This document shows positions 1 through 7,953 of a stretch of DNA of 64,000 nucleotides, one piece after another; the first letter of the stretch is position 1, and the number at the start of each line of letters is the position of its first letter. The translations under genes were made by a program, and so were the position numbers. The notes under the pieces were generated by a model. That model did not search any database and was not told the origin of the DNA. It saw only the letters and a list, made by a program, of their open reading frames with translations. The stretch comes from Pseudomonas fluorescens (GTDB lineage Bacteria > Pseudomonadota > Gammaproteobacteria > Pseudomonadales > Pseudomonadaceae), in contig NZ_MOBX01000014.1 in assembly GCF_003732425.1 (NCBI RefSeq), positions 62,001 through 126,000 of the forward strand. The letters run 5' to 3'.

Positions 1-702
1 GACCGCTTGTTCGCCGCCGTGCTGGTAGAGGATGACGAGCCAGATCAGCAGCGGAATCAAACCGAGCAGGGTCAGTAAACCGGGTCGCAGCCAGTCCGCG
101 ATTTTCAGGCGCTTGTTCATCAGGTTGTCAGCCAGCAGATAAGCAAAAATCACCACCCCCGGCATCGCCAGCCCCAGCACGCCTTTGCTCAACGTGGCGA
201 TGGCGATCCCGACGACAAACAACAGCGAGTTGCCGCGCGTCGATGCCCGCTGTGCCTGGAAAAAGGCCAGCAACGCTGTGGTCACGCCGAGTGCGAGCAG
301 CGCATCCTCGCCGACGCCGCGCACATTGCTCCAGTAACTGGCCATGGTCGCGAGCAGAATGCCAGCGGTCCAGGCAATCACTTTCGGCCGCTCGAAACGC
401 CGCAGCATGCCGTACAGCAGCATCACACTGAGCAAACCAGCCACCGCCGATGCGAGCCGCACGGCCCACGGTGAAACGCCGAACACGCGCATCGCACCCG
501 CATCCAGCCATAGGCTCAACGGTGGTTTTTCCAGAAACGGTTCGCCAAACAAACGAGGTGTCACCCAGTCGTCGTCCAGGTGCATCTCCATCGCGATACC
601 GGCCACGCGGGCTTCGGTGGAGCCTTGCAATTGATGGCCACCCAGCGCGAAGAAAAACAGCAGGGCGGCAAGCAGAAACAGCGAAGTGACGGCACGCGAC
701 AT
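1..702 (-). CDS. Glycosyltransferase family 39 (ArnT/PMT-like), C-terminus outside window
   Basis: An open frame of 234 codons runs off the left edge. It starts at an ATG at 702 and begins MSRAVTSLFLLAALL, a hydrophobic first helix. A periplasmic-loop stretch follows with acidic residues (STEARVAGIAMEM) and then FLEKPPLSLWL, the pattern seen in the first loop of GT39/ArnT-type transferases. At least five further hydrophobic segments follow. Members of this family move a sugar from a polyprenyl-phosphate donor to lipid A or other envelope acceptors in the inner membrane. The acceptor here cannot be told. About half or less of the usual 500-550 residues is visible. Confidence 0.8.
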   Translation of the reverse strand, partial: MSRAVTSLFLLAALLFFFALGGHQLQGSTEARVAGIAMEMHLDDDWVTPRLFGEPFLEKPPLSLWLDAGAMRVFGVSPWAVRLASAVAGLLSVMLLYGMLRRFERPKVIAWTAGILLATMASYWSNVRGVGEDALLALGVTTALLAFFQAQRASTRGNSLLFVVGIAIATLSKGVLGLAMPGVVIFAYLLADNLMNKRLKIADWLRPGLLTLLGLIPLLIWLVILYQHGGEQAV

Positions 703-770
703 AGGGTTCAGGCAACCGAAAGGGGCGGGAGGCCTGAGCATACGTCGGCAATCCTGAACAAATTGTGAAG

Positions 771-1358
771 CTAGGCCAGTTGTCGTGACCAACGCTTCTC
801 CGGCGTTTCGAACAGCGGATTGACCAGCGCCGTCAGCACATGATCCTGCCAGCGCCCGGCAATGTTCAGATACGCCTTCGCGTAACCCTCACGTTCGAAG
901 CCCAGGCGTTCAAGCAGGCGTGCACTGCGCTCGTTGCCGGGAATGTAATTGGCCATGATACGGTGCAGGTTCTGGGTATCGAACATGTAAGCGATGCCAG
1001 CCTCCAGCGCTTCCTGCATCAGGCCTTGCCCCTGTCGGGCCTCGTCGATGTGATAACCCAGGTAACACGCCTGAAAGGCCCCGCGAATGATGCCGCTGAA
1101 GTTGCACGCGCCGATCATCTGCTGGCCATCCGGGGTCAGCAACGCAAAATGCATGGCCAATCCGGCCTCGAATGCGCTGGCCTGCACGTCGAGGCGCCGG
1201 CGAATCTGCTCGGTGGAAAAATATTCGGTTGTGCGGATCGGTGACCAGGGTGCGAGGTGGCGCTGGTTGCGTCGGTAGAACTCGCTTTCAAGCTCGGCCT
1301 GCTCTGGAGCGAGTATTGCGAGCGTCAGGCGTTGGCAGGGCAGGGTCAACAGCGGCAT
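771..1358 (-). CDS. rimJ: RimJ-like GNAT N-acetyltransferase
   Basis: 195 aa. The frame is open further upstream, but the start at 1358 (MPLLTLPCQRLTL) is preferred: it has a GGAG ribosome-binding site and matches the family length. Residues ~100-125 carry the acetyl-CoA binding signature of GNAT proteins (GYHIDEARQGQGLMQEAL). NLHRIMANYIPGNERSARLLE and GFEREGYAKAYLNIAGRWQDHV are typical of the RimJ/RimL branch, which acetylates the alpha-amino group of ribosomal proteins (S5 for RimJ). The substrate is inferred from family resemblance only. Confidence 0.75.
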   Translation of the reverse strand: MPLLTLPCQRLTLAILAPEQAELESEFYRRNQRHLAPWSPIRTTEYFSTEQIRRRLDVQASAFEAGLAMHFALLTPDGQQMIGACNFSGIIRGAFQACYLGYHIDEARQGQGLMQEALEAGIAYMFDTQNLHRIMANYIPGNERSARLLERLGFEREGYAKAYLNIAGRWQDHVLTALVNPLFETPEKRWSRQLA

Positions 1359-1450
1359 CGGGCGCTCCGGAATGGGGGATCTTCCGGCAGGTTGGCGCAC
1401 TCGCCTGTGGGAGAGCAAGCCCTCGCAGGTTGGCGCGGTAAATCCGAGGC

Positions 1451-1476
1451 AAAAAAAAGCCCGCAGGAGCGCGGGC
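1451..1476 (-). terminator. Rho-independent terminator
   Basis: On the minus strand a GCCCGC / GCGGGC stem with a six-base loop is followed by eight T residues. It lies downstream of the DUF6124 gene and just upstream of the rimJ-like gene, so it separates the two minus-strand units. Confidence 0.8.
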
Positions 1477-1607
1477 GAACCGTAGTTTCTTGAATGAGCG
1501 AGCAGACTGTACAAGGGTTGGCCGCGCAGCTGCAGTGAAGAAAAATTCATCTCGATGGGCGGCTCCAATGCAATCCGATGCGCAACCGAGCGCCGGAGTT
1601 TCGCCCG

Positions 1608-1982
1608 TCAATGGCGGGTTTCAGGCCCGCTAGTGTTCTGCGGTTTCTGCGGATCAAGATTGTCCCGTGCCCGGCAAATCAGGATCTCGGCCAGCGCGCT
1701 CAATTGCTTCATCGCCACCGCCACATGACGTTTCGAGCCGTCGAACTCATCGGCAAAGTTTGCGCTGATGGCCGCAAGGGAATCGAGGATCTCGCTGGCG
1801 TGGGTGAGCAGGGTCAGGGTGTCGACATCGTCGCGCACTCTGATGAGCTGATTGAGCGGGATGCTACGCCGCCGGTTGTGCGCTTCGCTGCGTGCGGTGG
1901 TATTCGATTGCGGTTGGGTGCTGGACGTTGGCGCATCGGACGGTGCCGGGCCAACCAGCGAAAGGCGGGTGATTTTCTTCAT
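1608..1982 (-). CDS. DUF6124-type small cytoplasmic protein
   Basis: 124 aa from the ATG at 1982 (MKKITRLSLVGPAPSD), which has a GGAG box (ACGGAGCT) just upstream; a further ATG eight codons upstream lacks one. The N-terminal third is a Pro/Ser/Thr/Gln-rich linker. The remainder is predicted helical (DDVDTLTLLTHASEILDSLAAISANFADEFDGSKRHVAVAMKQLSALAEILICRA). The layout is that of a family abundant in Pseudomonas (DUF6124) with no established function. It has no signal peptide and no catalytic motif. The family name comes from recalled resemblance, not a search. Confidence 0.7.
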   Translation of the reverse strand: MKKITRLSLVGPAPSDAPTSSTQPQSNTTARSEAHNRRRSIPLNQLIRVRDDVDTLTLLTHASEILDSLAAISANFADEFDGSKRHVAVAMKQLSALAEILICRARDNLDPQKPQNTSGPETRH

Positions 1983-2204
1983 GACGTAGCTCCGTGGAGT
2001 GAACATTCACTGCAATTGCGGCTGCCAAACCGTCCGCTGGATGGCAGTGGTCGTGGAGCGTAACGCCATGAGGAAAGGTGCACCAGTTCATCAAAGTCGA
2101 CGCGTGTTGCGGGAATTTTCCTAGGACGTTCGATGTGGGACGGAGGACGTGGCGATTAAGCGCTATCGGGTTTTATTCGCTGGCTTGAGTCCGGTGCCGG
2201 GAAC

Positions 2205-3128
2205 TCAATACTCCGCCACCTTATCTTCGCGCAGAACCCACCCGGCCTCGCCCGCCATCAACGTGTATTGAACCTGGCGCATCTTCCCCGTGCGGCCTGC
2301 GCCTGCGTCAGCGCTGTCATACACCGGGAAGCGCTGCACCAGCGTGTTTTCCACCACTGCAAACGAATCCTCGCCCTGATAGCCCTCGGCGATTTTCGGA
2401 TTGTCGCTGACCGGCGGCAGGTAGATTTCGCTCAGGGATTTCTTGTTGTTGGCGGAATAGGCGATCAGATCGCCCGGCATGCCGCGTCCGGGCGAGCGGG
2501 TAAACACGTAGAGTTCGGGGGAGCCGTCGTTATTGAGGTCAGCAACCTCGGCACGCACGACTTCACCGGTGAGCGCCTGGCGGATGACCGCGTTATCGAT
2601 CGCCAGACCTTTGGGGGTGATGCGCAGCGTCGGTTTGCCATCGACCTGTTCGGTGCTGACGTGAAAGGCAATGCCCTGCAATTCCAGCGTCTGGTCGAAT
2701 GGCTGTTTCCCGCTGGAGGCATCGCCATTGACCCGTCTCAGAGACAGCTGGTAGTTGGCCACTTCGTTGCGCCGTGCGGCATTGCGCATGAGATAGACCT
2801 GAACCGTGTACTCGCCATCGGCCGGCAATGTTCCGAGGAAATGATTGCCCATGATCGAGCCGTTGAACAGCGCGTAATCCGCACCCTTGGCGGTGATGTT
2901 GAAGTAGGCGGAGGTGTTGGACGGTTTGAAATCGACGGTGAGCAGTTGGCCGGCCTTGGCGTTGAATCGGTACTCCGCCGTCTGGTCGCCCTTGATCGAC
3001 TGTTTGCGCTGGACACTGTCGGCGCTGGTTGTGAAATCGATCGGTTCGACGCGCACAGCGCCAGTATCTGCCGCGAGGACAGGCAGAGAAATCAGTGCGG
3101 CCAGTGCGGCGGCAATCCAGGTTTTCAT
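2205..3128 (-). CDS. Secreted protein with PliG/PliI-like lysozyme-inhibitor features
   Basis: 307 aa from the ATG at 3128 (MKTWIAAALAALISLPVLAA), a clear Sec signal peptide with cleavage likely after AlaAla near residue 20. Residues ~30-135 resemble the beta-sandwich of periplasmic lysozyme inhibitors of the PliG type (EYRFNAKAGQLLTVDF, GTLPADGEYTVQVYLMRNAARR). Residues ~150-300 form a second domain with a DLNNDGSPELYVFTRS loop and AYSANNKKSLSEIYLPP, seen in proteins annotated as PliI-family inhibitors. It would act in the periplasm or outside the cell against host or rival lysozymes. The assignment rests on recalled family patterns and should be treated as probable. Confidence 0.6.
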   Translation of the reverse strand: MKTWIAAALAALISLPVLAADTGAVRVEPIDFTTSADSVQRKQSIKGDQTAEYRFNAKAGQLLTVDFKPSNTSAYFNITAKGADYALFNGSIMGNHFLGTLPADGEYTVQVYLMRNAARRNEVANYQLSLRRVNGDASSGKQPFDQTLELQGIAFHVSTEQVDGKPTLRITPKGLAIDNAVIRQALTGEVVRAEVADLNNDGSPELYVFTRSPGRGMPGDLIAYSANNKKSLSEIYLPPVSDNPKIAEGYQGEDSFAVVENTLVQRFPVYDSADAGAGRTGKMRQVQYTLMAGEAGWVLREDKVAEY

Positions 3129-3333
3129 CTTCAACTCCATTGCATCTCGATGTACGCAGCTTAGAAGCTGCGTCGAGCAGGCGCCCAGTGATTACGCGGA
3201 TTAAATGTTGCTGGATTTGAGCACGTGCTTGAAGTGATGTTCCCTGACACGAATCAGCTGTTCACATAATTCTCACCTGAGTTTTGCGATGATCATTGCC
3301 GGTATTCCATCGGCCCGAGCGAGTGATCCCGTC

Positions 3334-4374
3334 ATGAATGTGAGCGTTCTCTACGCTTTGGTTGCGGCAGCATTGTTTGGCGCCAGTACGCCACTCGCCA
3401 AGCTGCTGGGGGTACAGATTTCGCCGATTCTGTTGGCCGGATTGCTCTATCTGGGCAGCGGTCTGGGTTTGACCGTCCTGCGTTTCGCCCGCGATCGAGG
3501 CTGGCAGCGGTCCGGACTCGGCACCGGCGAATGGCCGTGGCTGATCGGAGCCATCGGCTTCGGCGGTGTGCTGGCGCCGGTGGCGTTGATGTTCGGTTTG
3601 ACCAGAACGTCCGGCGCGAGCGCGTCACTGATGCTCAACCTGGAATCAGTGCTCACGGCACTGCTGGCGTGGGTAGTGTTCAAGGAAAATGCCGATCGGC
3701 GAATCGTGATCGGCATGCTCGCCATCGTGGCCGGCGGTATCGTGTTGTCCTGGCCGCAGGAGGCCGTGTCGGCGCAGGACTGGACAGGTCCGCTGGCCGT
3801 CGCCTTCGCCTGCTTTTGCTGGGCCATCGACAATAACCTCACGCGGAAAGTCTCTGCCTCGGACGCGCTGTTCATCGCCGGCAGCAAAGGTCTTGTGGCG
3901 GGTTTGGTCAATTGCGGCCTGGCCTTGTTCATCGGCACGCAAATGCCTGCCGCCGCCTCGCTGGTGCCCATCCTGTTGGTCGGGTTTCTCGGCTACGGCG
4001 TCAGCCTGGTCATGTTCGTCCTCGCCCTGCGCGGGCTGGGCAGTGCGCGCACCGGCGCGTACTTTTCCACCGCGCCGTTTCTGGGCGCCGCTATCTCGAT
4101 TCTGCTGCTGGGCGAGTCGGTATCGCTGATGTTCCTGCTCGCTGCGGCATTGATGGCCGTGGGGGTATGGATTCACCTGATGGAAAACCATACTCACGAG
4201 CATCAGCACGAACGGCTCGAGCACGATCATCGTCATACACACGACGAGCATCATCAGCATACGCACGGGGTTGAATGGGATGGAAGGGAGCCGCACAGTC
4301 ATCCCCATGTGCATATGCCGATGCGTCACCAGCATGCGCATTTTCCGGATGTGCATCATCGGCATGAGCACTGA
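3334..4374 (+). CDS. DMT/EamA-family transporter with histidine-rich C-terminal tail
   Basis: 346 aa. The ATG at 3334 (MNVSVLYALVAAALFGASTPLAKLL) is preferred to the upstream one at 3289, because it begins directly with the first helix as in other EamA proteins. About ten membrane segments arranged as two EamA repeats fill residues 1-285. The last ~65 residues are a hydrophilic tail with over 20 histidines interspersed with D/E (HTHEHQHERLEHDH and HSHPHVHMPMRHQHAH). EamA proteins export small metabolites, while His-rich tails are common in metal carriers. The tail suggests metal binding or sensing, but the substrate is unknown. Confidence 0.85.
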   Translation: MNVSVLYALVAAALFGASTPLAKLLGVQISPILLAGLLYLGSGLGLTVLRFARDRGWQRSGLGTGEWPWLIGAIGFGGVLAPVALMFGLTRTSGASASLMLNLESVLTALLAWVVFKENADRRIVIGMLAIVAGGIVLSWPQEAVSAQDWTGPLAVAFACFCWAIDNNLTRKVSASDALFIAGSKGLVAGLVNCGLALFIGTQMPAAASLVPILLVGFLGYGVSLVMFVLALRGLGSARTGAYFSTAPFLGAAISILLLGESVSLMFLLAAALMAVGVWIHLMENHTHEHQHERLEHDHRHTHDEHHQHTHGVEWDGREPHSHPHVHMPMRHQHAHFPDVHHRHEH

Positions 4375-4398
4375 TTGAATGTCTGAAACCTGACGATT

Positions 4399-4422
4399 GA
4401 TATCACTGTGATATCTTTTTTT
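4399..4422. promoter_or_regulatory. Perfect 8-1-8 palindrome followed by a T-run
   Basis: GATATCAC T GTGATATC followed by seven T. It lies 25 bases after the DMT gene stop and 36 bases before the next start. It could be an AT-rich terminator of the upstream gene or an operator for the downstream one. The perfect symmetry and low GC favour protein binding, while the T-run favours termination. Confidence 0.5.
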
Positions 4423-4457
4423 AGTCGGTTTCTTCAGTCTTTCATTCGAGTCATTCC

Positions 4458-5084
4458 ATGAAACCCTTTTTCCTGCTGCCCCTTGTGACCCTGTTTTCGG
4501 CCTTCAACGTCGCCGCTGCTCCCTCACCGGTGACGTCGTTTGCCGCTTGTGACGATCACTCACTGGCCGTTGTGCAATCACCTTTGATCAAGGATCTGGT
4601 GCCGAGCACTGTCGAAAATGGCCAGATCAAATTGTCCGGTGGCACCAAGAGCGACATGGGGCAGCGCTGGATTTTTGCCAAACCGGTCGAGATCGATGGC
4701 ATGTCGTTGACTGGCTTTTACGCCGAAGACATGGACCTGATGGGCACGCGCATCATCAGTTGGGGCTTCTACGCCAAGCAGACCCCGAATGAACTCCACA
4801 CTCAACTGGAAAAAGCCGGCGGACCACGCCTGGACATGTCGCAGGGACTCTACGCTCGCGCGGAAATCTGGTCCCACGGCAAATCCAGCTGGCAGCCGGA
4901 AGATCCTGCTGCCACGGCCGGTAAACTGGTGGTCGACAGTGCTGAGCGCGTGTTCCTGATTGAACCGGCTCCGGAAGAGCTGAGTGCTGGGAGTAAGGGG
5001 ATGTTCACCTGCTCGATTCAGGGCAAGGTTAATGAGGCGATGCTTAAGTCCAGTCGTCCGGATTTGGTTAGTGTTGCTCGTTGA
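4458..5084 (+). CDS. Secreted protein of unknown function
   Basis: 208 aa beginning MKPFFLLPLVTLFSAFNVAAA, a Sec signal peptide with likely cleavage after residue 20-21. The mature part is about 187 residues with two cysteines (SFAACDDH near the N-terminus, MFTCSIQG near the C-terminus) that could form one disulfide. No known domain or catalytic motif was recognised. It has its own terminator and is the last chromosomal gene before the island. Confidence 0.75.
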   Translation: MKPFFLLPLVTLFSAFNVAAAPSPVTSFAACDDHSLAVVQSPLIKDLVPSTVENGQIKLSGGTKSDMGQRWIFAKPVEIDGMSLTGFYAEDMDLMGTRIISWGFYAKQTPNELHTQLEKAGGPRLDMSQGLYARAEIWSHGKSSWQPEDPAATAGKLVVDSAERVFLIEPAPEELSAGSKGMFTCSIQGKVNEAMLKSSRPDLVSVAR

Positions 5085-5110
5085 TTGTTCTGGAGTGCAG
5101 GTATGGAAAA

Positions 5111-5136
5111 GGACGACATTAGGTCGTCCTTTTTTG
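5111..5136 (+). terminator. Rho-independent terminator
   Basis: GGACGAC ATTA GGTCGTCC stem-loop followed by six T, 26 bases after the stop of the secreted-protein gene. Confidence 0.9.
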
Positions 5137-5219
5137 TGGGTGGGGCATTGCCAGGGGTATTGAGCCTGAGCGATTGCAGGCTGCGGTCTTGTGTGTCCGG
5201 TTTGGCTAAGGTGCAGATG

Positions 5220-5250
5220 CGACAAAGCCCGCACTAGGCGGGCTTTGTCG
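5220..5250 (-). terminator. ssrA: Perfect 13-bp hairpin, likely the original ssrA terminator
   Basis: CGACAAAGCCCGC and GCGGGCTTTGTCG flank a five-base loop. The hairpin sits immediately left of the degenerate ssrA 3'-end copy (5259-5280), in the orientation expected for the terminator that followed ssrA before the island inserted. The assignment to ssrA is an inference from position. Confidence 0.6.
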
Positions 5251-5258
5251 TTGAGAGT

Positions 5259-5280
5259 TGGTGGGCCGGGGTAATCTGAA
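5259..5280. repeat. Candidate left attachment site (degenerate copy of ssrA 3' end)
   Basis: TGGTGGGCCGGGGTAATCTG followed by AA aligns with the ssrA 3' end at 27422-27444 (TGGTGGAGCCGGGGGGATTT followed by GAA). By eye there are 19 identities, one gap and three mismatches. AT-rich island DNA begins directly to its right. A recent insertion should have an exact core, so this copy has either drifted or came from a related element. Confidence 0.55.
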
Positions 5281-5334
5281 TTCGTTTAGTAAACTATTGA
5301 TTTATGGGGTTAAAATAAATTTTTATTTTCAGCT

Positions 5335-5354
5335 GGAATACCGATTGGAATACC
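5335..5354 (+). repeat. Candidate left-end integrase arm sites
   Basis: Two copies of GGAATACC start at 5335 and 5347, a 12-bp period. The right end has GGGATACC twice with the same period (27289, 27301) plus an inverted GGTATCC (27260). Paired short boxes near both ends are what the arm-binding domain of a P4-type integrase recognises. The role is inferred. Confidence 0.5.
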
Positions 5355-5803
5355 GTTCAGTTGAAAATTGCTTCGCCCAGGATTATTCAGAGTTTCCAGT
5401 CGAGGATCGTGTGGGTAAAAAGTGGTCGTTGCCTGTAATGTCGCGAATATTTATATACGGTAAGCGCCTGTGCAGCCGCCGGCTAAGTAGTCGATCCGTG
5501 TCCCTATGGAGGAGGTCCCCTCGCTCATGATCAATTAGGCGCTGGACTCAGTCGGGTGGTAATCCCTCTGTGTAGCGCCGAGCTGAAGGTCGTTTCATCC
5601 GCTGCATCATAGCTGCTTCCACCTAGGCCTCCAAAACACTTGGAAGCAACCGGAATAGCGGCCTTAAGCCACATTCTCGCTATTTCGAACCAAGCATTCC
5701 CTCACCATCTTCGTCCTCATTGCCTGGGACTTAACGCTCTTTTGTTCTTGCGAGGAGGCTGAAACCCGCTGTGCCCAATGGCCCTGAATGATATAGTCTT
5801 GAG
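5355..5803. other. Island left flank, no gene recognised
   Basis: An AT-rich to mixed stretch with no reading frame that has a plausible start, ribosome-binding site and coding character. A 90-codon frame at 5258-5530 overlaps the attachment region and looks non-coding. It may hold decayed element DNA. Confidence 0.5.
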
Positions 5804-5825
5804 TGATGGTATGTTGCTACCATCA
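5804..5825 (+). promoter_or_regulatory. 8-bp hairpin upstream of a 17-codon ORF
   Basis: TGATGGTA and TACCATCA flank a six-base loop 35 bases before the small ORF at 5861. It could be an operator or a structured leader. There is no T-run, so it is not a typical terminator. Confidence 0.4.
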
Positions 5826-5860
5826 GTCCCTCGGAAGGCCGAAATTTCAAGGAGAATCAT

Positions 5861-5914
5861 ATGCCCCGCCTTAAAGCACTACTACGGAAAAGCAAGGCAT
5901 CTTTGAAGAAATAG
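5861..5914 (+). CDS. Possible 17-aa basic peptide (MPRLKALLRKSKASLKK)
   Basis: A strong ribosome-binding site (AAGGAG, seven bases before the ATG) precedes a 17-codon frame with eight Lys/Arg residues and an amphipathic-helix pattern, ending TAG. It could be a leader peptide, a small toxin-like peptide or a decayed gene start. Nothing in the sequence proves it is translated. It precedes the membrane protein gene at 5987 by 72 bases. Confidence 0.35.
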   Translation: MPRLKALLRKSKASLKK

Positions 5915-5986
5915 TCTCGGAGTGTCGGTAAGCGATCCAGCGCGATTCATGCCTGATCGATGGGTTTACGTGTTCCAAATAGATGA

Positions 5987-6520
5987 ATGGATCGGACGAT
6001 GGATGATAATGAAACCAGTTATTGGTACCAGTTTAGAGCTGCTCTTGCATCACGTTCAAAAGATCCGTGGGGGCACCCTTCTTTCGTAATATTCTTTTTT
6101 GTCGGTGTTTTATTTTTTGGCGGCCTTGGGATATGGGTTGAGATAGTGCGAGTTAACGTGCTTTTCTCAAGTGAGGCTAGTTTTAAAACTATCTGTTTTG
6201 CGATAAATGTTTTTTATCCCTCGTTAGGCTGTGCATCAATGCTGCAGTTTATTATGGGGGATTACCCTAAAATGCTCCGTGCATTAGGTGTATTACTCTG
6301 TTTGATCTTTGTTATTGCATGCGGTTCAATTGGATTTCTGCAGTTGTACACTCCACTTGGCTTGGTTGTTGAAATCATTCTTTCAGCTCTTGCGTTGTGG
6401 AGTTGGTGGATAGCCAACGCAAAAAATCCTGACTTCCTAGAACCGGATCCAACCGCTGCATATGGACCCGCAGATGCCAGCACTCCACTCTCAGGCAATT
6501 TAGATGGATTTAAGGTATAA
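5987..6520 (+). CDS. Four-helix membrane protein next to a DGQHR gene
   Basis: 177 aa with about four hydrophobic segments (around residues 32-52, 64-84, 93-118 and 122-142) and a hydrophilic C-terminus ending GPADASTPLSGNLDGFKV. No domain was recognised. The start is uncertain: ATGs at 5987 and 5999 both fit and neither has a strong ribosome-binding site. It stops two bases before the DGQHR gene at 6523, so the two are almost certainly co-transcribed. The pairing suggests a membrane-linked partner or effector of the DGQHR protein, which is inference. Confidence 0.7.
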   Translation: MDRTMDDNETSYWYQFRAALASRSKDPWGHPSFVIFFFVGVLFFGGLGIWVEIVRVNVLFSSEASFKTICFAINVFYPSLGCASMLQFIMGDYPKMLRALGVLLCLIFVIACGSIGFLQLYTPLGLVVEIILSALALWSWWIANAKNPDFLEPDPTAAYGPADASTPLSGNLDGFKV

Positions 6521-6522
6521 AA

Positions 6523-7734
6523 ATGAGTAAGCCAATTACATATCCATTGACGGTGCCCGCACTACAAGTGTTTCAACCTCTTGGGGTTTTCTATGTTATA
6601 TCACTTCCCGCTAAGGTAGTACTTCAAGTTGCGGAAAGCGAACGATTGCGAGCGGTATACTCTAGCGAGACAGGGACTTACCACCTAGAAGGTACTCAGC
6701 GAGAAAGACAGGAAAAACGTCTGGATTCAATTACAGAGTATATAAATCGTTCTGATGCCGCGTTTCCTAATGCGATCATATTAGCTGCTAATAGTCGATC
6801 AGATGTTGATTTGGATAGTGAAGGGCAGGACGAGTTTGGAAACGAAGAAGTAGAATGGTTTGTTTCAAAAGGGGCGGGCGGGGGTTATGAACTTACGATT
6901 CCATCGCAGGCAAAGACTGCTTCAATAATCGATGGGCAGCATCGTTTATTTGGATTTGTAAACGCCAATCCAGAGCGGCTTGATATGGATTTAGTTTGTG
7001 CAGTATTCATAGACTTGCCACTACCTTTTCAAGCGCAACTGTTTGCTACTATTAACTCTACGCAAAAGCCAGTCGATAAGAGTCTGACTTATGAACAGTT
7101 CGGCTACAATATTGATGATGAGACGCCGGAGTTCTGGACGCCGGAAAAACTTGCAGTTTTTTTGACCAGAAAACTCAGCACGGAGGCGGATTCACCTATC
7201 CAAGGCAAAGTCTTAATAGCTCCCAAAAAAGACTCTCACCTACAAGCGCTATCCTTGAACCGCTCATGGCGCGTGTCAACGGCCGTTATAGTTGAAGGTA
7301 TCCTGAGGCTTATTTCATCTAATCCTAAGCGTGATGCTAATTTCATGCTTACAGGAAAAAAGAGCCCTAGACAAGAGTTGCTCGAATATCGTAAGGATAA
7401 GTCACCCTTGCGTGATCTGTACTTGCAAGGAAATGATGCTCTGATATATAGAATTGTTAGCAATTATTTAGCTGCCTGCGACGATGTTTTTTGGAGTAGC
7501 GCTACAGCAGAGTCGTTTATTACTAGAACCGTCGGAGTGCAAGCTCTCCTTGATATACTTCGTTCGATGGCGATAAGCGTGGTAGGAAATAAGGACGTTA
7601 GTGTGGAATATTTCACAACGACTTTGCTACCTGCCGGGAAGATAGATTTTTCAGACGTACAATTTAAGAATGCGTCAGGGTCTGGGCGGTCGATGATTGC
7701 ACGATCGATTAAGGGAGCCATAGGGCTGAAATGA
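6523..7734 (+). CDS. DGQHR-domain protein (DndB/DbpB superfamily)
   Basis: 403 aa. The family motif IIDGQHRLFGF is at residues ~135-145 and FATINSTQKPVDKSL follows, both typical of DGQHR proteins, which resemble the ParB/DndB fold. AAGG lies eight bases before the ATG. DndB-type proteins regulate or shape phosphorothioate modification, and other DGQHR proteins sit in defence loci with unknown activity. This one is longer than and clearly divergent from the DndB at 19795-20883, so the island has two members. It is coupled to the membrane protein upstream. Molecular role unknown. Confidence 0.8.
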   Translation: MSKPITYPLTVPALQVFQPLGVFYVISLPAKVVLQVAESERLRAVYSSETGTYHLEGTQRERQEKRLDSITEYINRSDAAFPNAIILAANSRSDVDLDSEGQDEFGNEEVEWFVSKGAGGGYELTIPSQAKTASIIDGQHRLFGFVNANPERLDMDLVCAVFIDLPLPFQAQLFATINSTQKPVDKSLTYEQFGYNIDDETPEFWTPEKLAVFLTRKLSTEADSPIQGKVLIAPKKDSHLQALSLNRSWRVSTAVIVEGILRLISSNPKRDANFMLTGKKSPRQELLEYRKDKSPLRDLYLQGNDALIYRIVSNYLAACDDVFWSSATAESFITRTVGVQALLDILRSMAISVVGNKDVSVEYFTTTLLPAGKIDFSDVQFKNASGSGRSMIARSIKGAIGLK

Positions 7735-7744
7735 TAATTTTAAC

Positions 7745-7779
7745 CTGCTTACCTCGATCAAACTGTTTGAGGTAAGCAG
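7745..7779. terminator. 11-bp inverted repeat between convergent genes
   Basis: CTGCTTACCTC and GAGGTAAGCAG with a 13-base loop, ten bases after the DGQHR gene stop and between two convergent genes. A related half (TGAGGTAAACAGTTA) recurs at about 7889-7903. Best read as a bidirectional terminator, though the T-run is short. Confidence 0.55.
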
Positions 7780-7953
7780 TTACTTAGCTAGTAAGCGAGC
7801 CACGAGGTATGCCTACCGCAGGGTCGGCAGTCGCCAACTGCGGCATCTCTGGTGAGCGCAAGCCACGTCATCTTCGATCGAGGCAGCCTGAGGTAAACAG
7901 TTAAATACGTGGTGCAGCAGTCCAAACATACGGTAGTCTCGATGGGTGACCGT

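Noticed and set aside
5259..5290. Left attachment sequence as a tRNA gene fragment
   Set aside because: The spacing between a possible T-loop and the CCA-like end does not fit tRNA geometry. The ssrA alignment is better.
5258..5530. 90-codon plus frame at the island's left edge
   Set aside because: Begins inside the putative attachment site, has no ribosome-binding site and ends in low-complexity Arg/Ser sequence.
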